Positions 47,733 to 57,510 of a DNA stretch of 64,000 nt are shown in pieces. The number at the start of each line of letters is the position of its first letter. Within the stretch, counting starts at the first letter, position 1. The position numbers were made by a program, and so were the translations under genes. Location: NCBI RefSeq assembly GCF_000712135.1, contig NZ_JOOE01000003.1:1-64000 (forward strand), in the 5' to 3' direction. This stretch comes from Sphingomonas sp. UNC305MFCol5.2. GTDB lineage: Bacteria > Pseudomonadota > Alphaproteobacteria > Sphingomonadales > Sphingomonadaceae. The notes below the pieces were generated by a model. The model made no database searches. It was given only the letters and a program-made list of their open reading frames with translations, and had not been told where the DNA came from.

Positions 47733-48409
47733 GGCGATTCTGGAAGGACGTGACGGTCGAGCCCGGCAACGGCATCGCGCTCGACGGCAAGCCGGTGCGC
47801 ACGCCCGGCCGCGCGCCGCTCGCGTTGCCGACGCCGCAATTGGCCGAGGCGGTGGCCGCGGAATGGCGCACGGTGGGCGAGACGATCGATCCGCGCGCGA
47901 TGCCGCTGACCGGGCTGGCCAACGCCGCGATCGACCGGATCGCCGCCGATCCCGCCGCCTTCGCCGCGGGGCTCGCGGCCTATGGCGAGAGCGACCTGCT
48001 TTATTACCGCGCCGAGGACCCGCCCGAGCTGGTCGCGCGCCAGGAAGCGGCGTGGGACCCGCTGCTGGAGTGGGCGCGCGGGCGCTACGACGTACATTTC
48101 GAGCCGACCACCGGCGTGATGCACCGCGCCCAGCCCGAGGCGACCGTGGCCCGGCTCAGCGAGGCGGTGGCTGCGCTCGATCCGTTCCGGCTGGCGGGGC
48201 TTTCACCGCTGGTGACAGTCAGCGGGTCGCTGATCGCCGCGCTGGCGCTACTCGAAGGCGCTGCCGACCGCGAGACGGTGTGGCGCGCGGCCCAGATCGA
48301 CGAGGACTGGCAGGCCGAGCAATGGGGCGAGGACGACCTCGCGACGCGGGCGCGGGATGCGCACCGCGCCGATTTCGAAGCCGGCGCGCGGTTCCTCGAC
48401 CTGCTCTAG
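47729..48409 (+). CDS. ATP12-family F1 ATPase assembly chaperone
   Basis: 226 residues. ATP12 signature: FWKDVTVEPGNGIALDGKPVRTP, then ALPTPQLAEAVAAEW, ESDLLYYRAEDP and the WDPLLEWARGRYDV segment. In mitochondria the protein binds the F1 alpha subunit before assembly; alphaproteobacteria retain it. Start is GTG, overlapping the stop of the preceding 75-residue gene. It ends four bases from the stop of a convergent small gene. Confidence 0.95.
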   Translation: MRRFWKDVTVEPGNGIALDGKPVRTPGRAPLALPTPQLAEAVAAEWRTVGETIDPRAMPLTGLANAAIDRIAADPAAFAAGLAAYGESDLLYYRAEDPPELVARQEAAWDPLLEWARGRYDVHFEPTTGVMHRAQPEATVARLSEAVAALDPFRLAGLSPLVTVSGSLIAALALLEGAADRETVWRAAQIDEDWQAEQWGEDDLATRARDAHRADFEAGARFLDLL

Positions 48410-48412
48410 CGC

Positions 48413-48589
48413 TTACTTCGGCGTTTCGACCTTGACGTCGGCGTCGACCTTCTTGGTGCCGCCGTTGAGCAGTCCCTGCCCGAACAGGAAATAGGCCACC
48501 ACCAGGATCGCAATGATGCCGACCACCACGGCAATCACGGTGCCCGCACCGCCGCCGCTTTCGACTACGGTCGTCTTGTCGTCCGCCAT
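48413..48589 (-). CDS. 58-residue single-pass membrane protein
   Basis: A short acidic N-terminus (MADDKTTVVES) with a G-rich piece, one hydrophobic helix (23-41) and a charged tail with KKVDADVKVETPK. GGAGG stands seven bases before the ATG. No family recognised; small alphaproteobacterial membrane proteins of this type are usually unannotated. Convergent with the ATP12 gene. Confidence 0.7.
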   Translation of the reverse strand: MADDKTTVVESGGGAGTVIAVVVGIIAILVVAYFLFGQGLLNGGTKKVDADVKVETPK

Positions 48590-48648
48590 GTCACGTCCTC
48601 CCATCGTTGTCGGGAGGTAACCGGTCACGAAACCCAAGGTTCCTTGCG

Positions 48649-49299
48649 CTACTTGTTCAGCCCGCGGATGAACCCGATCAGCCCCGTCTGCCGCGAGCGC
48701 CGCAGCCGCTCTGCCTTGACGATGGTGTGCACCGACTCGAAGCACTCCTCCACGTCGTCGTTGACCAGCACATAATCATAGCCGTCCCAGTGGCTGACCT
48801 CGGCGGTGGCGCGGGCCATGCGGGCGTCGATCACCTCGACCGAATCGGTCGCGCGGCGGATCAGGCGCTCGTGCAGTTCCTTGAGCGACGGCGGCAGGAT
48901 GAAGGCGCGGACGACGTCGCCGCCGGCGAGCTGGAACAATTGCTGCGCGCCCTGCCAGTCGATGTCGAACAGCACGTCGCGGCCCGCGGCGAGGATCTTG
49001 TTCACGCCTTCGCGCGGCGTGCCGTAGCGCTGGTCGAAGACGTGCGCCCATTCCAGAAATTCGTTGTTGGCGACCATCTCGCGGAACTTCTCGAGGTCGA
49101 CGAAATGATAGTCGACGCCGTCGACTTCGCCCGGGCGCATCGGCCGCGTGGTGTACGACACCGACATTTCGAGGAACGGATCCGCCGCGAGCAGCTTCCG
49201 GGCGATCGTCGACTTGCCCGCACCCGAAGGCGACGAAAGGACGAAGAGGACGCCGCGACGGCGGAATTTGTGCGGATCGTTCTCGGTGCGATGGGGCAT
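48649..49299 (-). CDS. gmk: Guanylate kinase
   Basis: GMP + ATP to GDP + ADP. 216 residues with the P-loop SSPSGAGKS (22-30), the GMP-binding VSYTTRPMRPGEVDGVDYHFV and the family's FEWAHVF-like LEWAHVF. A slight N-terminal extension precedes the P-loop. The stop lies 59 bases from the small gene at 48589. Standard housekeeping gene. Confidence 0.97.
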   Translation of the reverse strand: MPHRTENDPHKFRRRGVLFVLSSPSGAGKSTIARKLLAADPFLEMSVSYTTRPMRPGEVDGVDYHFVDLEKFREMVANNEFLEWAHVFDQRYGTPREGVNKILAAGRDVLFDIDWQGAQQLFQLAGGDVVRAFILPPSLKELHERLIRRATDSVEVIDARMARATAEVSHWDGYDYVLVNDDVEECFESVHTIVKAERLRRSRQTGLIGFIRGLNK

Positions 49300-49361
49300 G
49301 GGCGCTACTGGCGTGCGGACTCGCCCCCCGTCAAGTCAGAGCGTCACGTCGGAGCACCGGC

Positions 49362-49556
49362 CTAGACGGGCGGGTTCGAGCCCTGCGACAGCTTGTAGGC
49401 GCCATATGCCACCGCGCCGAGCACCAGCGCGGCGGGCACGATCCGCTTGGTCGCCTTCCAGGTGAGCACGCCTGCGATCGCGCCGAGCGTGCCGCCCTTG
49501 CCGTCGCGGCGGTCGATCCTGTTGCCGATCCAGCCTGCAATTGCGTCACCGATCAT
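49362..49556 (-). CDS. 64-residue hydrophobic/basic protein
   Basis: MIGDAIAGWIGNRIDRRDGKGG, then a hydrophobic stretch (LGAIAGVL and IVPAALVLGAVAYGAYKL). Probably one or two membrane helices with basic loops. It lies between gmk and fumC on their strand. No known family. The final SQGSNPPV derives from a region that includes a GGTTCGAGCCC string, noted but not a tRNA. Confidence 0.65.
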   Translation of the reverse strand: MIGDAIAGWIGNRIDRRDGKGGTLGAIAGVLTWKATKRIVPAALVLGAVAYGAYKLSQGSNPPV

Positions 49557-49644
49557 CGGATACTCCCTCGCTTACATGAGTCGAGGGGTAAGCGGTTGAA
49601 ACGCTTCCAGGTTCCTCCCCGGATTTGGCTCGGGGAGGAATGGA

Positions 49645-51036
<1,392 letters not shown>

Positions 51037-51104
51037 AGTAAACCTCCAGTGGCCTTTTCGGGCGCTCTAGAGGCAAGTGCTACGGTTCGACAAGCGCCCC
51101 AACC

Positions 51105-51212
51105 GTCACCCCGGCCGAAGTGCCGGGGTCCACGGATCGGCGAAGGAAAAGCAAGAGGCTCAAGGGATTCGACCAGCGGCGCAGTGGACCCCGGCACTTC
51201 GGCCGGGGTGAC
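51105..51212. repeat. Paired REP/BIME-like inverted repeats upstream of fumC
   Basis: Perfect 29-base arms (51105-51133 and 51184-51212), each internally palindromic (CCCCGGC...GCCGGGG), enclose 50 bases. It looks like two copies of one palindromic unit in opposite directions, the pattern called BIME. It fills most of the 224-base sspB-fumC spacer. Confidence 0.9.
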
Positions 51213-51260
51213 GAGGTAGAACGATGTTCAGCAAAAACCGTCCCGGTGTATCCGGACAGT

Positions 51261-51743
51261 TTACTTCTTCCGCTTGAAGTCCACCGAGACGACGTTCGAT
51301 CCGTCGTCCGCGGGCGTCACGGTCGGGCCGTCATTCTCGGCCTCTTCGTGCGGCTCGGGGCCCTCGGGCACGTCCTGCGCCTGGAAGCGGAGCTCGAAAT
51401 TGACCGCGGGATCGTGGAAACCGGTGATTGCCGAGAAGGGGATGTTGAGGATCGCCGGCACCTGATTGAAGCTCAGCCCGACCGAGAATTTCTCGTCGTC
51501 GACCTTGAGGTCCCAGAAGCGATGCTGGAGGACGATCGTCATCTCGTCCGGAAAACGCTCGATCAGCCGCTGCGGGATGTCGACGCCGGGCGCGTGCGTC
51601 TTGAACGTGATGTAGAAATGGTGCGCGCCGGGGAGCGCCTGAGTCGCGGCAACCGTCCCAAGCACACGGCCGACCACGGCGCGAAGCGCCTCCTGGACGA
51701 TCTCGTCATAGGGAATCAGGCTGTCAGGCACGGTACCGGTCAT
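51261..51743 (-). CDS. sspB: SspB, specificity-enhancing factor of ClpXP
   Basis: 160 residues of the alphaproteobacterial SspB type: a beta-rich domain (PHHFYITFKT, VDIPQRLIERFPDEMTIVLQHRFWDLKV) that binds the SsrA-tag peptide, then an acidic, unstructured tail with a basic end (VVSVDFKRKK) that docks to ClpX. It delivers tagged proteins to ClpXP. Start at ATG 51743; an earlier in-frame start at 51770 has no better site. It is divergent from hisB. Confidence 0.92.
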   Translation of the reverse strand: MTGTVPDSLIPYDEIVQEALRAVVGRVLGTVAATQALPGAHHFYITFKTHAPGVDIPQRLIERFPDEMTIVLQHRFWDLKVDDEKFSVGLSFNQVPAILNIPFSAITGFHDPAVNFELRFQAQDVPEGPEPHEEAENDGPTVTPADDGSNVVSVDFKRKK

Positions 51744-51786
51744 AGGCCTTGGGTAGCGCGTGGAGCCCACGGGTCAAGCGTATGCT

Positions 51787-51825
51787 GCTTGGCCCCAAGC
51801 AAGGCTATTTTGCTTGGGGCCGAGC
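51787..51825. promoter_or_regulatory. Large perfect hairpin before hisB
   Basis: A 12-base perfect inverted repeat (GGCCCCAAGCAA / TTGCTTGGGGCC) around the loop GGCTATT, extended to 16 pairs with one wobble. It ends 18 bases before the hisB ATG. No T-run follows and no histidine-rich leader peptide is visible. It could be an RNA stem controlling hisB translation, or an operator for the divergent sspB and hisB. Confidence 0.6.
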
Positions 51826-51843
51826 GGGCGCTATGGGGGCGCG

Positions 51844-52431
51844 ATGCGTATCGCCACGATCAGCCGCAAGACGAGCGAGACCTCGGTCGAGGTCACCGTC
51901 AACCTCGACGGCACCGGCGCCTATGCGGTTTCGACCGGCATCGGCTTTTTCGATCACATGCTCGAGCAGCTCAGCCGCCATTCGCTGATCGACATGGACG
52001 TGAAGACGGTGGGCGACCTGCACATCGACCAGCACCACACCGTGGAGGATACCGGGCTCGCGATCGGCGAGGCGGTGGCCAAGGCGCTCGGCGACAAGAA
52101 GGGCATCCGCCGCTACGCCGATGCGCTTTCGCCGATGGACGAGACGCTGGCGCGGGTCGCGATCGACATCTCGGGCCGGCCCTTCCTCGTCTGGAAGACC
52201 GAGTTCAGCCAGAAGCGACTCGGCGAGATGGACACCGAGATGTTCGAACACTGGTTCCACAGCTTCGCCCAGACCGCGGGCGTGACGCTGCACGTCGAGA
52301 CGCTGTACGGCACCAACAACCACCATATCGCCGAGGCGGCGTTCAAGGGCCTCGCCAGGGCGCTGCGCGAGGCAGTCGAGATCGATCCGCGCAAGGCGGA
52401 CGCGATTCCCAGCACCAAGGGCTTTCTCTGA
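51844..52431 (+). CDS. hisB: Imidazoleglycerol-phosphate dehydratase
   Basis: 195 residues, the monofunctional short HisB. It removes water from imidazole-glycerol phosphate in histidine synthesis. Visible are the two repeated manganese-site motifs: HHTVEDTG and [20 protein letters not shown], plus [11 protein letters not shown]. First gene of the his cluster; its stop overlaps the ATG of the YciI-like gene by one base. A longer frame from 51760 would read through the upstream hairpin. Confidence 0.97.
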   Translation: MRIATISRKTSETSVEVTVNLDGTGAYAVSTGIGFFDHMLEQLSRHSLIDMDVKTVGDLHIDQHHTVEDTGLAIGEAVAKALGDKKGIRRYADALSPMDETLARVAIDISGRPFLVWKTEFSQKRLGEMDTEMFEHWFHSFAQTAGVTLHVETLYGTNNHHIAEAAFKGLARALREAVEIDPRKADAIPSTKGFL

Positions 52432-52703
52432 TGATCATCGTCCTGCTCCGCTACACCGGCGACGTGACGCCGCACCGCGACGCGCATGTCGCGTGGCTGC
52501 GCGAGGCGCTGGCCGAGGGCCGGCTGATCACCGCCGGACGCCAGCCCGAGACCGGCGGCGTGCTGATCGCACGCGGCGAACGCAGCGACGTCGAGGCGTG
52601 GGCCGCGCAGGATCCGTACCGGCTGGCGGGCGTGGCGACGAACGACTTCGTCGAGTTCACCCCGAGCATGGCGGCGCCGGGGCTGGAGTCGCTGCTGCCG
52701 TGA
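52431..52703 (+). CDS. YciI-like protein
   Basis: 90 residues of the YciI/DGPF dimeric ferredoxin-like fold: VLLRYTGDVTPHRDAHVAWLREALAEGRLITAGRQPETGG, then GVATNDFVEF. Some relatives bind metals or catalyse chlorine removal; most are unassigned. It sits between hisB and hisH, overlapping both (TGATG and GTGA), so it is made with the histidine enzymes although it has no known role there. Confidence 0.88.
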   Translation: MIIVLLRYTGDVTPHRDAHVAWLREALAEGRLITAGRQPETGGVLIARGERSDVEAWAAQDPYRLAGVATNDFVEFTPSMAAPGLESLLP

Positions 52704-53302
52704 GCGTCGCGCTGATCGACTATGGCGCGGGCAATCTCCATTCGGTCCATAATGCGTTGAAGGCGGCGGGCGCCGAAGGACTCGTCATCACCGCCGATCC
52801 CGATGCGGTGGCGCAGGCCGATCGTATCGTGTTGCCCGGCGTCGGCGCCTTCGCTGCCTGCGCCGCAGGATTGCGCGCGATCCCGGGCATGGTGGAAGCG
52901 CTGGACCGTCGCGTCCGGCACGACGGTGCGCCGTTTCTCGGTGTCTGCGTCGGCATGCAGCTGATGGCCGATACCGGCGAGGAACATGGCGTCCACCAGG
53001 GGCTCGGCTGGATCCCCGGGGTGGTTCGCCCCCTGCTCCCCTCTTCCGACGTCCGCGTCCCGCACATGGGCTGGAACGATGTGATCCCCGCCGCCGATCA
53101 TCCACTGATCGAAGCCGGCGAGGCCTATTTCCTGCACAGCTTCGCCTTCGATGGCGATTCGGTGCTGGCGACCACCGAGCATGGCGGCACGGTAACCGCC
53201 GCAATCGGCCGCGACAATTTCGTCGGCGTCCAGTTCCATCCCGAAAAGAGCCAGCGCTACGGCATCGCGCTGCTGGAGAGGTTCCTCACATGGGCGCCGT
53301 AA
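52700..53302 (+). CDS. hisH: Imidazole glycerol phosphate synthase subunit HisH
   Basis: 200 residues. Class I glutamine amidotransferase: nucleophile C83 in GVCVGMQ, H180 and E182 in FHPEKS. It supplies ammonia to HisF through a tunnel. GTG start overlapping the YciI stop. It overlaps hisA by 13 bases, again coupling translation. N-terminal VALIDYGAGNLHSVHNAL is typical. Confidence 0.97.
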   Translation: MSVALIDYGAGNLHSVHNALKAAGAEGLVITADPDAVAQADRIVLPGVGAFAACAAGLRAIPGMVEALDRRVRHDGAPFLGVCVGMQLMADTGEEHGVHQGLGWIPGVVRPLLPSSDVRVPHMGWNDVIPAADHPLIEAGEAYFLHSFAFDGDSVLATTEHGGTVTAAIGRDNFVGVQFHPEKSQRYGIALLERFLTWAP

Positions 53303-54036
53303 GTTCTGGCCTGATCGTCTTCCCCGCCATCGATCTCAAGGCCGGGCAAGTCGTCCGCCTCGCCGAGGGCGATATGGACCGCGCCACCGTCTATGGCGAC
53401 GATCCCGCCGCGCAGGCCGAGATCTTCATGGCTGCCGGCGCCGAATGGCTCCACGTCGTCGATCTCGACGGCGCGTTCGCGGGCGAATCGGTGAATGGCG
53501 CGGCGGTTGCGTCGATCCTCGGGCGCTTCGGCGGCAAGGTCCAATTGGGTGGCGGCATCCGCAATCGCGAATCGATCGAGCGCTGGCTCGATCTCGGCGT
53601 CGAACGCGTGGTGATCGGCACCGCTGCGCTGGAGAATCCCGATCTGGTCGGCGAAGCGGCGCGTGACAATCCCGGCCGGATCGTCGTCGCCGTCGATGCG
53701 CGCGACGGGCTGGTCGCGACGCGCGGCTGGGCCGATGTGTCCGACGTGTCGGTGGTCGATCTCGCCAGCCGCTTCGAGGATGCCGGCGTGGCGGCCCTGC
53801 TGTTCACCGATGTCGGCCGCGACGGACTGCTCAAGGGCTGCAATGTCGAGGCGACGGTAGCACTCGCCCGCGCGGTGACGATTCCCGTGATCGCCAGCGG
53901 CGGCGTGACCGACATCGGCGACATCCACGCGCTCAAGGGCCATGTCGCGGACGGTGTCGAGGGCGTGATCACCGGGCGGGCGCTGTACGATGGCCGGCTC
54001 GATCTCGCCTGGGCGATCGAGGTGGCCAAGGGATGA
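53290..54036 (+). CDS. hisA: ProFAR isomerase HisA
   Basis: 248 residues of a (beta-alpha)8 barrel. [20 protein letters not shown] at the start, phosphate-binding GGGIRN and GRALYDG motifs, and the catalytic aspartate in PAIDLK. It opens the ribose ring of ProFAR. Overlaps hisH by 13 bases. The following hisF is unusually separated from it by a repeat-containing gap of 109 bases. Confidence 0.97.
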   Translation: MGAVSSGLIVFPAIDLKAGQVVRLAEGDMDRATVYGDDPAAQAEIFMAAGAEWLHVVDLDGAFAGESVNGAAVASILGRFGGKVQLGGGIRNRESIERWLDLGVERVVIGTAALENPDLVGEAARDNPGRIVVAVDARDGLVATRGWADVSDVSVVDLASRFEDAGVAALLFTDVGRDGLLKGCNVEATVALARAVTIPVIASGGVTDIGDIHALKGHVADGVEGVITGRALYDGRLDLAWAIEVAKG

Positions 54037-54050
54037 CTTCGCTCTCCTCC

Positions 54051-54126
54051 CGTTCGTTTCGAGCGAAGTCGAGAAACGGTCACATCTCCCCCGGTTTCGG
54101 TTTCTCGACTGCGCTCGAAACGAACG
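54051..54126. repeat. Inverted repeat between hisA and hisF
   Basis: Arms 54051-54079 and 54097-54126 pair nearly perfectly (core GTTTCGAGCG...GTCGAGAAACGG, with two mismatches). This family of palindromes is common in sphingomonad spacers. It interrupts an otherwise tightly packed his operon and could alter expression of the distal genes. Confidence 0.82.
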
Positions 54127-54145
54127 GACTTGGAGTCCTCCCCAG

Positions 54146-54904
54146 ATGACCGTCCGCGCGCGCGTGATCCCCTGTCTCGACGTGGCGAACGGCCGTGTCG
54201 TGAAGGGCGTCAACTTCGTCGATTTGATCGATGCCGGCGATCCGGTCGAGCAGGCGCGCGCCTATGACGCCGCCGGCGCGGACGAGCTCTGCTTCCTCGA
54301 TATCGGCGCGAGCCATGAGGGCCGCGGCACGATGGTCGACGTCGTCCGCCGCACCGCCGAGGTTTGCTTCATGCCGCTCACCGTCGGCGGCGGGGTGCGC
54401 AATGTCGAGGATGCGCGCGCGCTGCTGCTCGCGGGCGCCGACAAGGTCGCGGTCAATTCGGCCGCTGTCTCGCGCCCCGAAGTGGTCGCCGAGATCGCCG
54501 ATCGCATGGGCTCGCAATGCGTCGTCGCCTCGGTCGATGCCCGACGCGTGGGCGAGCGATGGGAAGTATTCACCCATGGCGGGCGCCGCGAAACCGGGAT
54601 CGACGCAATCGAGCATGCGCTGCGGCTGGCCGAACTCGGCGCCGGCGAGTTGCTCGTCACTTCGATGGACCGCGACGGCACCCGCGACGGCTATGACCTC
54701 GAACTGATCCGCGCGATTGCCGACCAGGTGACGGTGCCGGTGGTGGCGAGCGGCGGCGTCGGCAATCTCCGGCATCTCGTCGAAGGCATTCGCGATGGCC
54801 ATGCCTCGGCAGTCCTCGCCGCATCGATCTTCCACTTCGGCGAGGCGACCATCGCCGAGGCGCATGCCGCGCTGGCAGCGGCGGGGATCCCGGTGCGCAA
54901 GTAG
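54146..54904 (+). CDS. hisF: Imidazole glycerol phosphate synthase subunit HisF
   Basis: 252 residues, cyclase subunit, pairs with His[19 protein letters not shown], the catalytic aspartates in CLDV and the later [13 protein letters not shown], and GGGVRN phosphate loop. Start is the ATG of MTVRARVIP at 54146; the long frame back to 53990 would go through the repeat and the hisA end. A 63-residue gene follows at 54948. Confidence 0.97.
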   Translation: MTVRARVIPCLDVANGRVVKGVNFVDLIDAGDPVEQARAYDAAGADELCFLDIGASHEGRGTMVDVVRRTAEVCFMPLTVGGGVRNVEDARALLLAGADKVAVNSAAVSRPEVVAEIADRMGSQCVVASVDARRVGERWEVFTHGGRRETGIDAIEHALRLAELGAGELLVTSMDRDGTRDGYDLELIRAIADQVTVPVVASGGVGNLRHLVEGIRDGHASAVLAASIFHFGEATIAEAHAALAAAGIPVRK

Positions 54905-54947
54905 CGGATTTAACGCTTCTCCAACTCGCCCGTCCTATACTCGCCCC

Positions 54948-55139
54948 ATGCTCCGCATCGCATTCGTCCTGCTGATCGCCACTCCCGCTTTCGCCGCTGC
55001 CCCGCACAGCGGCGTCGCGGGCAGCCGCTCGATGCCCGAGCTTTCGGACCTGGCATTGTTCGCCTGCGCCGCCTTCGCCGTCTGGTTCGTGCGCAATCGG
55101 CTGCGCGCGCGCTTCCGCGGCAAAGCGCCGAAGGATTGA
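54948..55139 (+). CDS. Small exported protein with PEP-CTERM-like tail
   Basis: 63 residues. A signal peptide (1-17, ending AFAAAP) is followed, after a short linker, by SMPELSDLALFACAAFAVWFVRNRLRARFR: a proline/glutamate motif, a hydrophobic helix and a basic cluster, like the PEP-CTERM sorting tail with PEL in place of PEP. The mature part is only ten residues before the motif. It lies inside the his cluster between hisF and hisE. PEP-CTERM assignment is inference. Confidence 0.65.
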   Translation: MLRIAFVLLIATPAFAAAPHSGVAGSRSMPELSDLALFACAAFAVWFVRNRLRARFRGKAPKD

Positions 55140-55171
55140 CAGAGGCGCGTCGGTCCCGCAGCCGGAGCGGC

Positions 55172-55492
55172 ATGGCAGATACTTTCGACGCGCTCGAAGC
55201 CGTGATCCGCGAACGCCGCGGCGGCGATCCGGACAGCTCCTATGTCGCCCGGCTGACCGCCCGGGGCCGCGCCAAGATCGCGCAGAAACTGGGCGAGGAA
55301 GCCGTCGAGACGGTGATCGCCGCCGTCACCGACGACAAGGCGGGAATCGTCAGCGAGGCCGCCGACCTGATCTTCCACCTCGCGGTGCTGCTCGCCGATG
55401 CGGGGCTCAGCCTCGACGACGTCCGCGCCGAGCTCGCCCGCCGCGAAGGCGTGTCGGGCATCGATGAAAAGGCGAGCCGAAATGCCGATTGA
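55172..55492 (+). CDS. hisE: Phosphoribosyl-ATP pyrophosphatase
   Basis: 106 residues of the HisE type (alpha-helical MazG-like): TFDALEAVIRERRGGDPDSSY, then KIAQKLGEEAVETVIAAV with the two conserved glutamates and ADLIFHLAVLLA with its aspartate. It removes pyrophosphate from PR-ATP. I start at ATG 55172 since MADTFDALEAV matches the family; the TTG at 55136 would overlap the preceding stop and add 12 unrelated residues. Confidence 0.94.
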   Translation: MADTFDALEAVIRERRGGDPDSSYVARLTARGRAKIAQKLGEEAVETVIAAVTDDKAGIVSEAADLIFHLAVLLADAGLSLDDVRAELARREGVSGIDEKASRNAD

Positions 55493-55859
55493 CGCCACTC
55501 TGCCCTATGACGACCAGAACATCTTCGCGAAGATCCTGCGCGGCGAGATTCCGTCGAACAGGGTCTATGAGGACGATTTCGCCCTCGCCTTCCACGACAT
55601 CAATCCGCAGGCGCCGCAGCACATCCTCGTGATCCCCAAGGGCCCTTATGTCAGCTGGGACGATTTCGCGGCCAAGGCCCCGGACGCCGAGATCGCTGGT
55701 TTCGTCCGCGCAGTGGGCCATGTCGCGCGCGCGGCGGGGATGGTGGCGCCGGGCTACCGGCTGCTCGCCAATATCGGGCAGGACGCGCATCAGGAAGTGC
55801 CGCACCTCCACGTCCATATCTTCGCCGGGCGCCCGCTGGGGCCGATGCTCGCGCGCTGA
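55482..55859 (+). CDS. HIT-family nucleotide hydrolase (HinT)
   Basis: 125 residues with the histidine triad HLHVH (108-112) in EVPHLHVHIFAGR and N-terminal FAKILRGEIPSNRVYEDD. It hydrolyses AMP-linked phosphoramidates. Overlaps the hisE stop by 11 bases. The hisE-hinT order recurs in alphaproteobacteria. Cytoplasmic. Confidence 0.95.
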   Translation: MPIDATLPYDDQNIFAKILRGEIPSNRVYEDDFALAFHDINPQAPQHILVIPKGPYVSWDDFAAKAPDAEIAGFVRAVGHVARAAGMVAPGYRLLANIGQDAHQEVPHLHVHIFAGRPLGPMLAR

Positions 55860-55959
55860 GCCGCTGCACTAAGGGATTGCGCACGCGGCTTTTGCGGCTA
55901 GGCTCGCGCCTTTCAAATTCGGGGCGGCGCGGAGATTGCGCCGCGAAGGGGACCACTCA

Positions 55960-57486
55960 ATGATATTCGGGCGCGTAAAACCACTCGACGCCATTCTGGC
56001 GACGGCAGAGAAGAAATCGCTCCATAGATCGCTCGGCGCCTTCCAGCTCACGATGCTCGGCATCGGCGCGGTGATCGGCACCGGCATCTTCGTTCTCACC
56101 GCTGAGGCGACGCAGAAGGCCGGCCCCGGCATGATGCTCTCGTTCGTGATCGCCGGCGCGGTCTGCGCCGTCGCCGCTTTGTGCTATGCGGAAATGGCGG
56201 CGATGGTGCCGGTCTCGGGCTCCGCCTATACCTATAGCTACGCCGTGATGGGCGAGCTGGTGGCGTGGATGGTCGGCTGGGCGCTGATCCTCGAATATGC
56301 GATCGCCGCGGGCGCCGTCTCGGTCGGCTGGTCGGGCTATTTCATCGGCTGGCTCAATACCAGTTTCAACATATCCGTGCCGCTCGATCTGGTCCGCGGA
56401 CCTTTCGACGGCGGGATGATCAACGTGCCGGCGATGGTCATCGCGGCGCTGGTCACGGCGCTCCTGGTCAAGGGCACCAAGGAGAGCGCGACGGTCAATG
56501 CCGTGCTGGTCGGGGTCAAGATCCTGGCACTGGGGATGTTCGTCATCTTGACCATCCCCGTGATCAAGACCGGTCAGTTCACGCCCTTCGCGCCGCTCGG
56601 CTTTGCCGGCATCTCGGGCGCCGCGGCGTCGATCTTCTTTGCCTATGTCGGCTTCGACGCAGTCTCGACCGCGGCCGAGGAAACCAAGAACCCGCAGCGC
56701 AACATGCCGATCGGCCTGATCGGCAGCCTCGCGGTCTGCACGATCTTCTATCTGCTCGTCGCAGCGGGCGTCATCGGCACGGTCGGCGCGCAGCCGATGT
56801 TCGGCCCGGCCGGCGAAGTGCTTTCGCCGGGTACCCCTGCTTTGTCGCAGGCCTGCGCGGCGGTTCAGGATTCCGCCGTGGTCTGCTCGAAGGAAGCGCT
56901 GGCCTGGACGCTCAAGTCGATCGGCTACCCCTTTATCGGCTGGCTGGTCGGCGCTGCGGCGATCATCGCGCTGCCTTCGGTCATCCTGATGATGATGTTC
57001 GGCCAGACCCGCGTGTTCTTCGTGATGAGCCGCGACGGGCTGCTCCCGGAATTCTTCTCCAGGGTCCATCCGAAGTTCCACACGCCCCACGTCATCACCA
57101 TCATCACCGGCATCTTCGTTACTTTGTTCGCCGCTTTCTTCCCGGTCGGGCTGCTCGCAGACGTTTCGAATTCGGGAACATTGTTCGCGTTTGCGGCGGT
57201 CTCGATCGCGGTGCTGGTGCTGCGCCGTACGGATCCGACGCGCGTCCGGCCGTTCCGCACTCCGGCGATCATGCTGACGGCGCCGGTGGCGATCATCGGC
57301 TGCATCTATTTGTTCTTCAGCCTGTCGACGACGACCATCACGCTCTTCTTCGGCTGGGCAGTGGTCGGGCTGGTGGTCTATTTCGCCTATAGCCGCCGCA
57401 AGAGCCATGTCGGCCGCGGGATCATCGAGGTCGCCGAGCACGAGGCTTATGAGGAACTCAAGCCCGAAGTGCCCGGAACGCACTGA
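55960..57486 (+). CDS. APC-family amino acid permease
   Basis: 508 residues with about twelve membrane helices. The N-terminus SLHRSLGAFQLTMLGIGAVIGTGIFVLTAEAT matches cationic amino-acid transporters (CAT/YfnA-like), with ETKNPQRNMPIG and the loop FVGFDAVST-like AYVGFDAVSTAAEE conserved. Substrate likely an amino acid, unspecified. Start ATG 55960 after AAGGGG; a TTG at 55936 is the alternative. A terminator follows the stop. Confidence 0.95.
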   Translation: MIFGRVKPLDAILATAEKKSLHRSLGAFQLTMLGIGAVIGTGIFVLTAEATQKAGPGMMLSFVIAGAVCAVAALCYAEMAAMVPVSGSAYTYSYAVMGELVAWMVGWALILEYAIAAGAVSVGWSGYFIGWLNTSFNISVPLDLVRGPFDGGMINVPAMVIAALVTALLVKGTKESATVNAVLVGVKILALGMFVILTIPVIKTGQFTPFAPLGFAGISGAAASIFFAYVGFDAVSTAAEETKNPQRNMPIGLIGSLAVCTIFYLLVAAGVIGTVGAQPMFGPAGEVLSPGTPALSQACAAVQDSAVVCSKEALAWTLKSIGYPFIGWLVGAAAIIALPSVILMMMFGQTRVFFVMSRDGLLPEFFSRVHPKFHTPHVITIITGIFVTLFAAFFPVGLLADVSNSGTLFAFAAVSIAVLVLRRTDPTRVRPFRTPAIMLTAPVAIIGCIYLFFSLSTTTITLFFGWAVVGLVVYFAYSRRKSHVGRGIIEVAEHEAYEELKPEVPGTH

Positions 57487-57510
57487 GGCTTCCGCGCCAG
57501 GCACAAGAAA

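Noticed and set aside
49370-49400. GGTTCGAGCCC string resembling a tRNA T-arm
   Set aside because: No acceptor stem, D-arm or anticodon arm fits around it and it lies inside a small gene.
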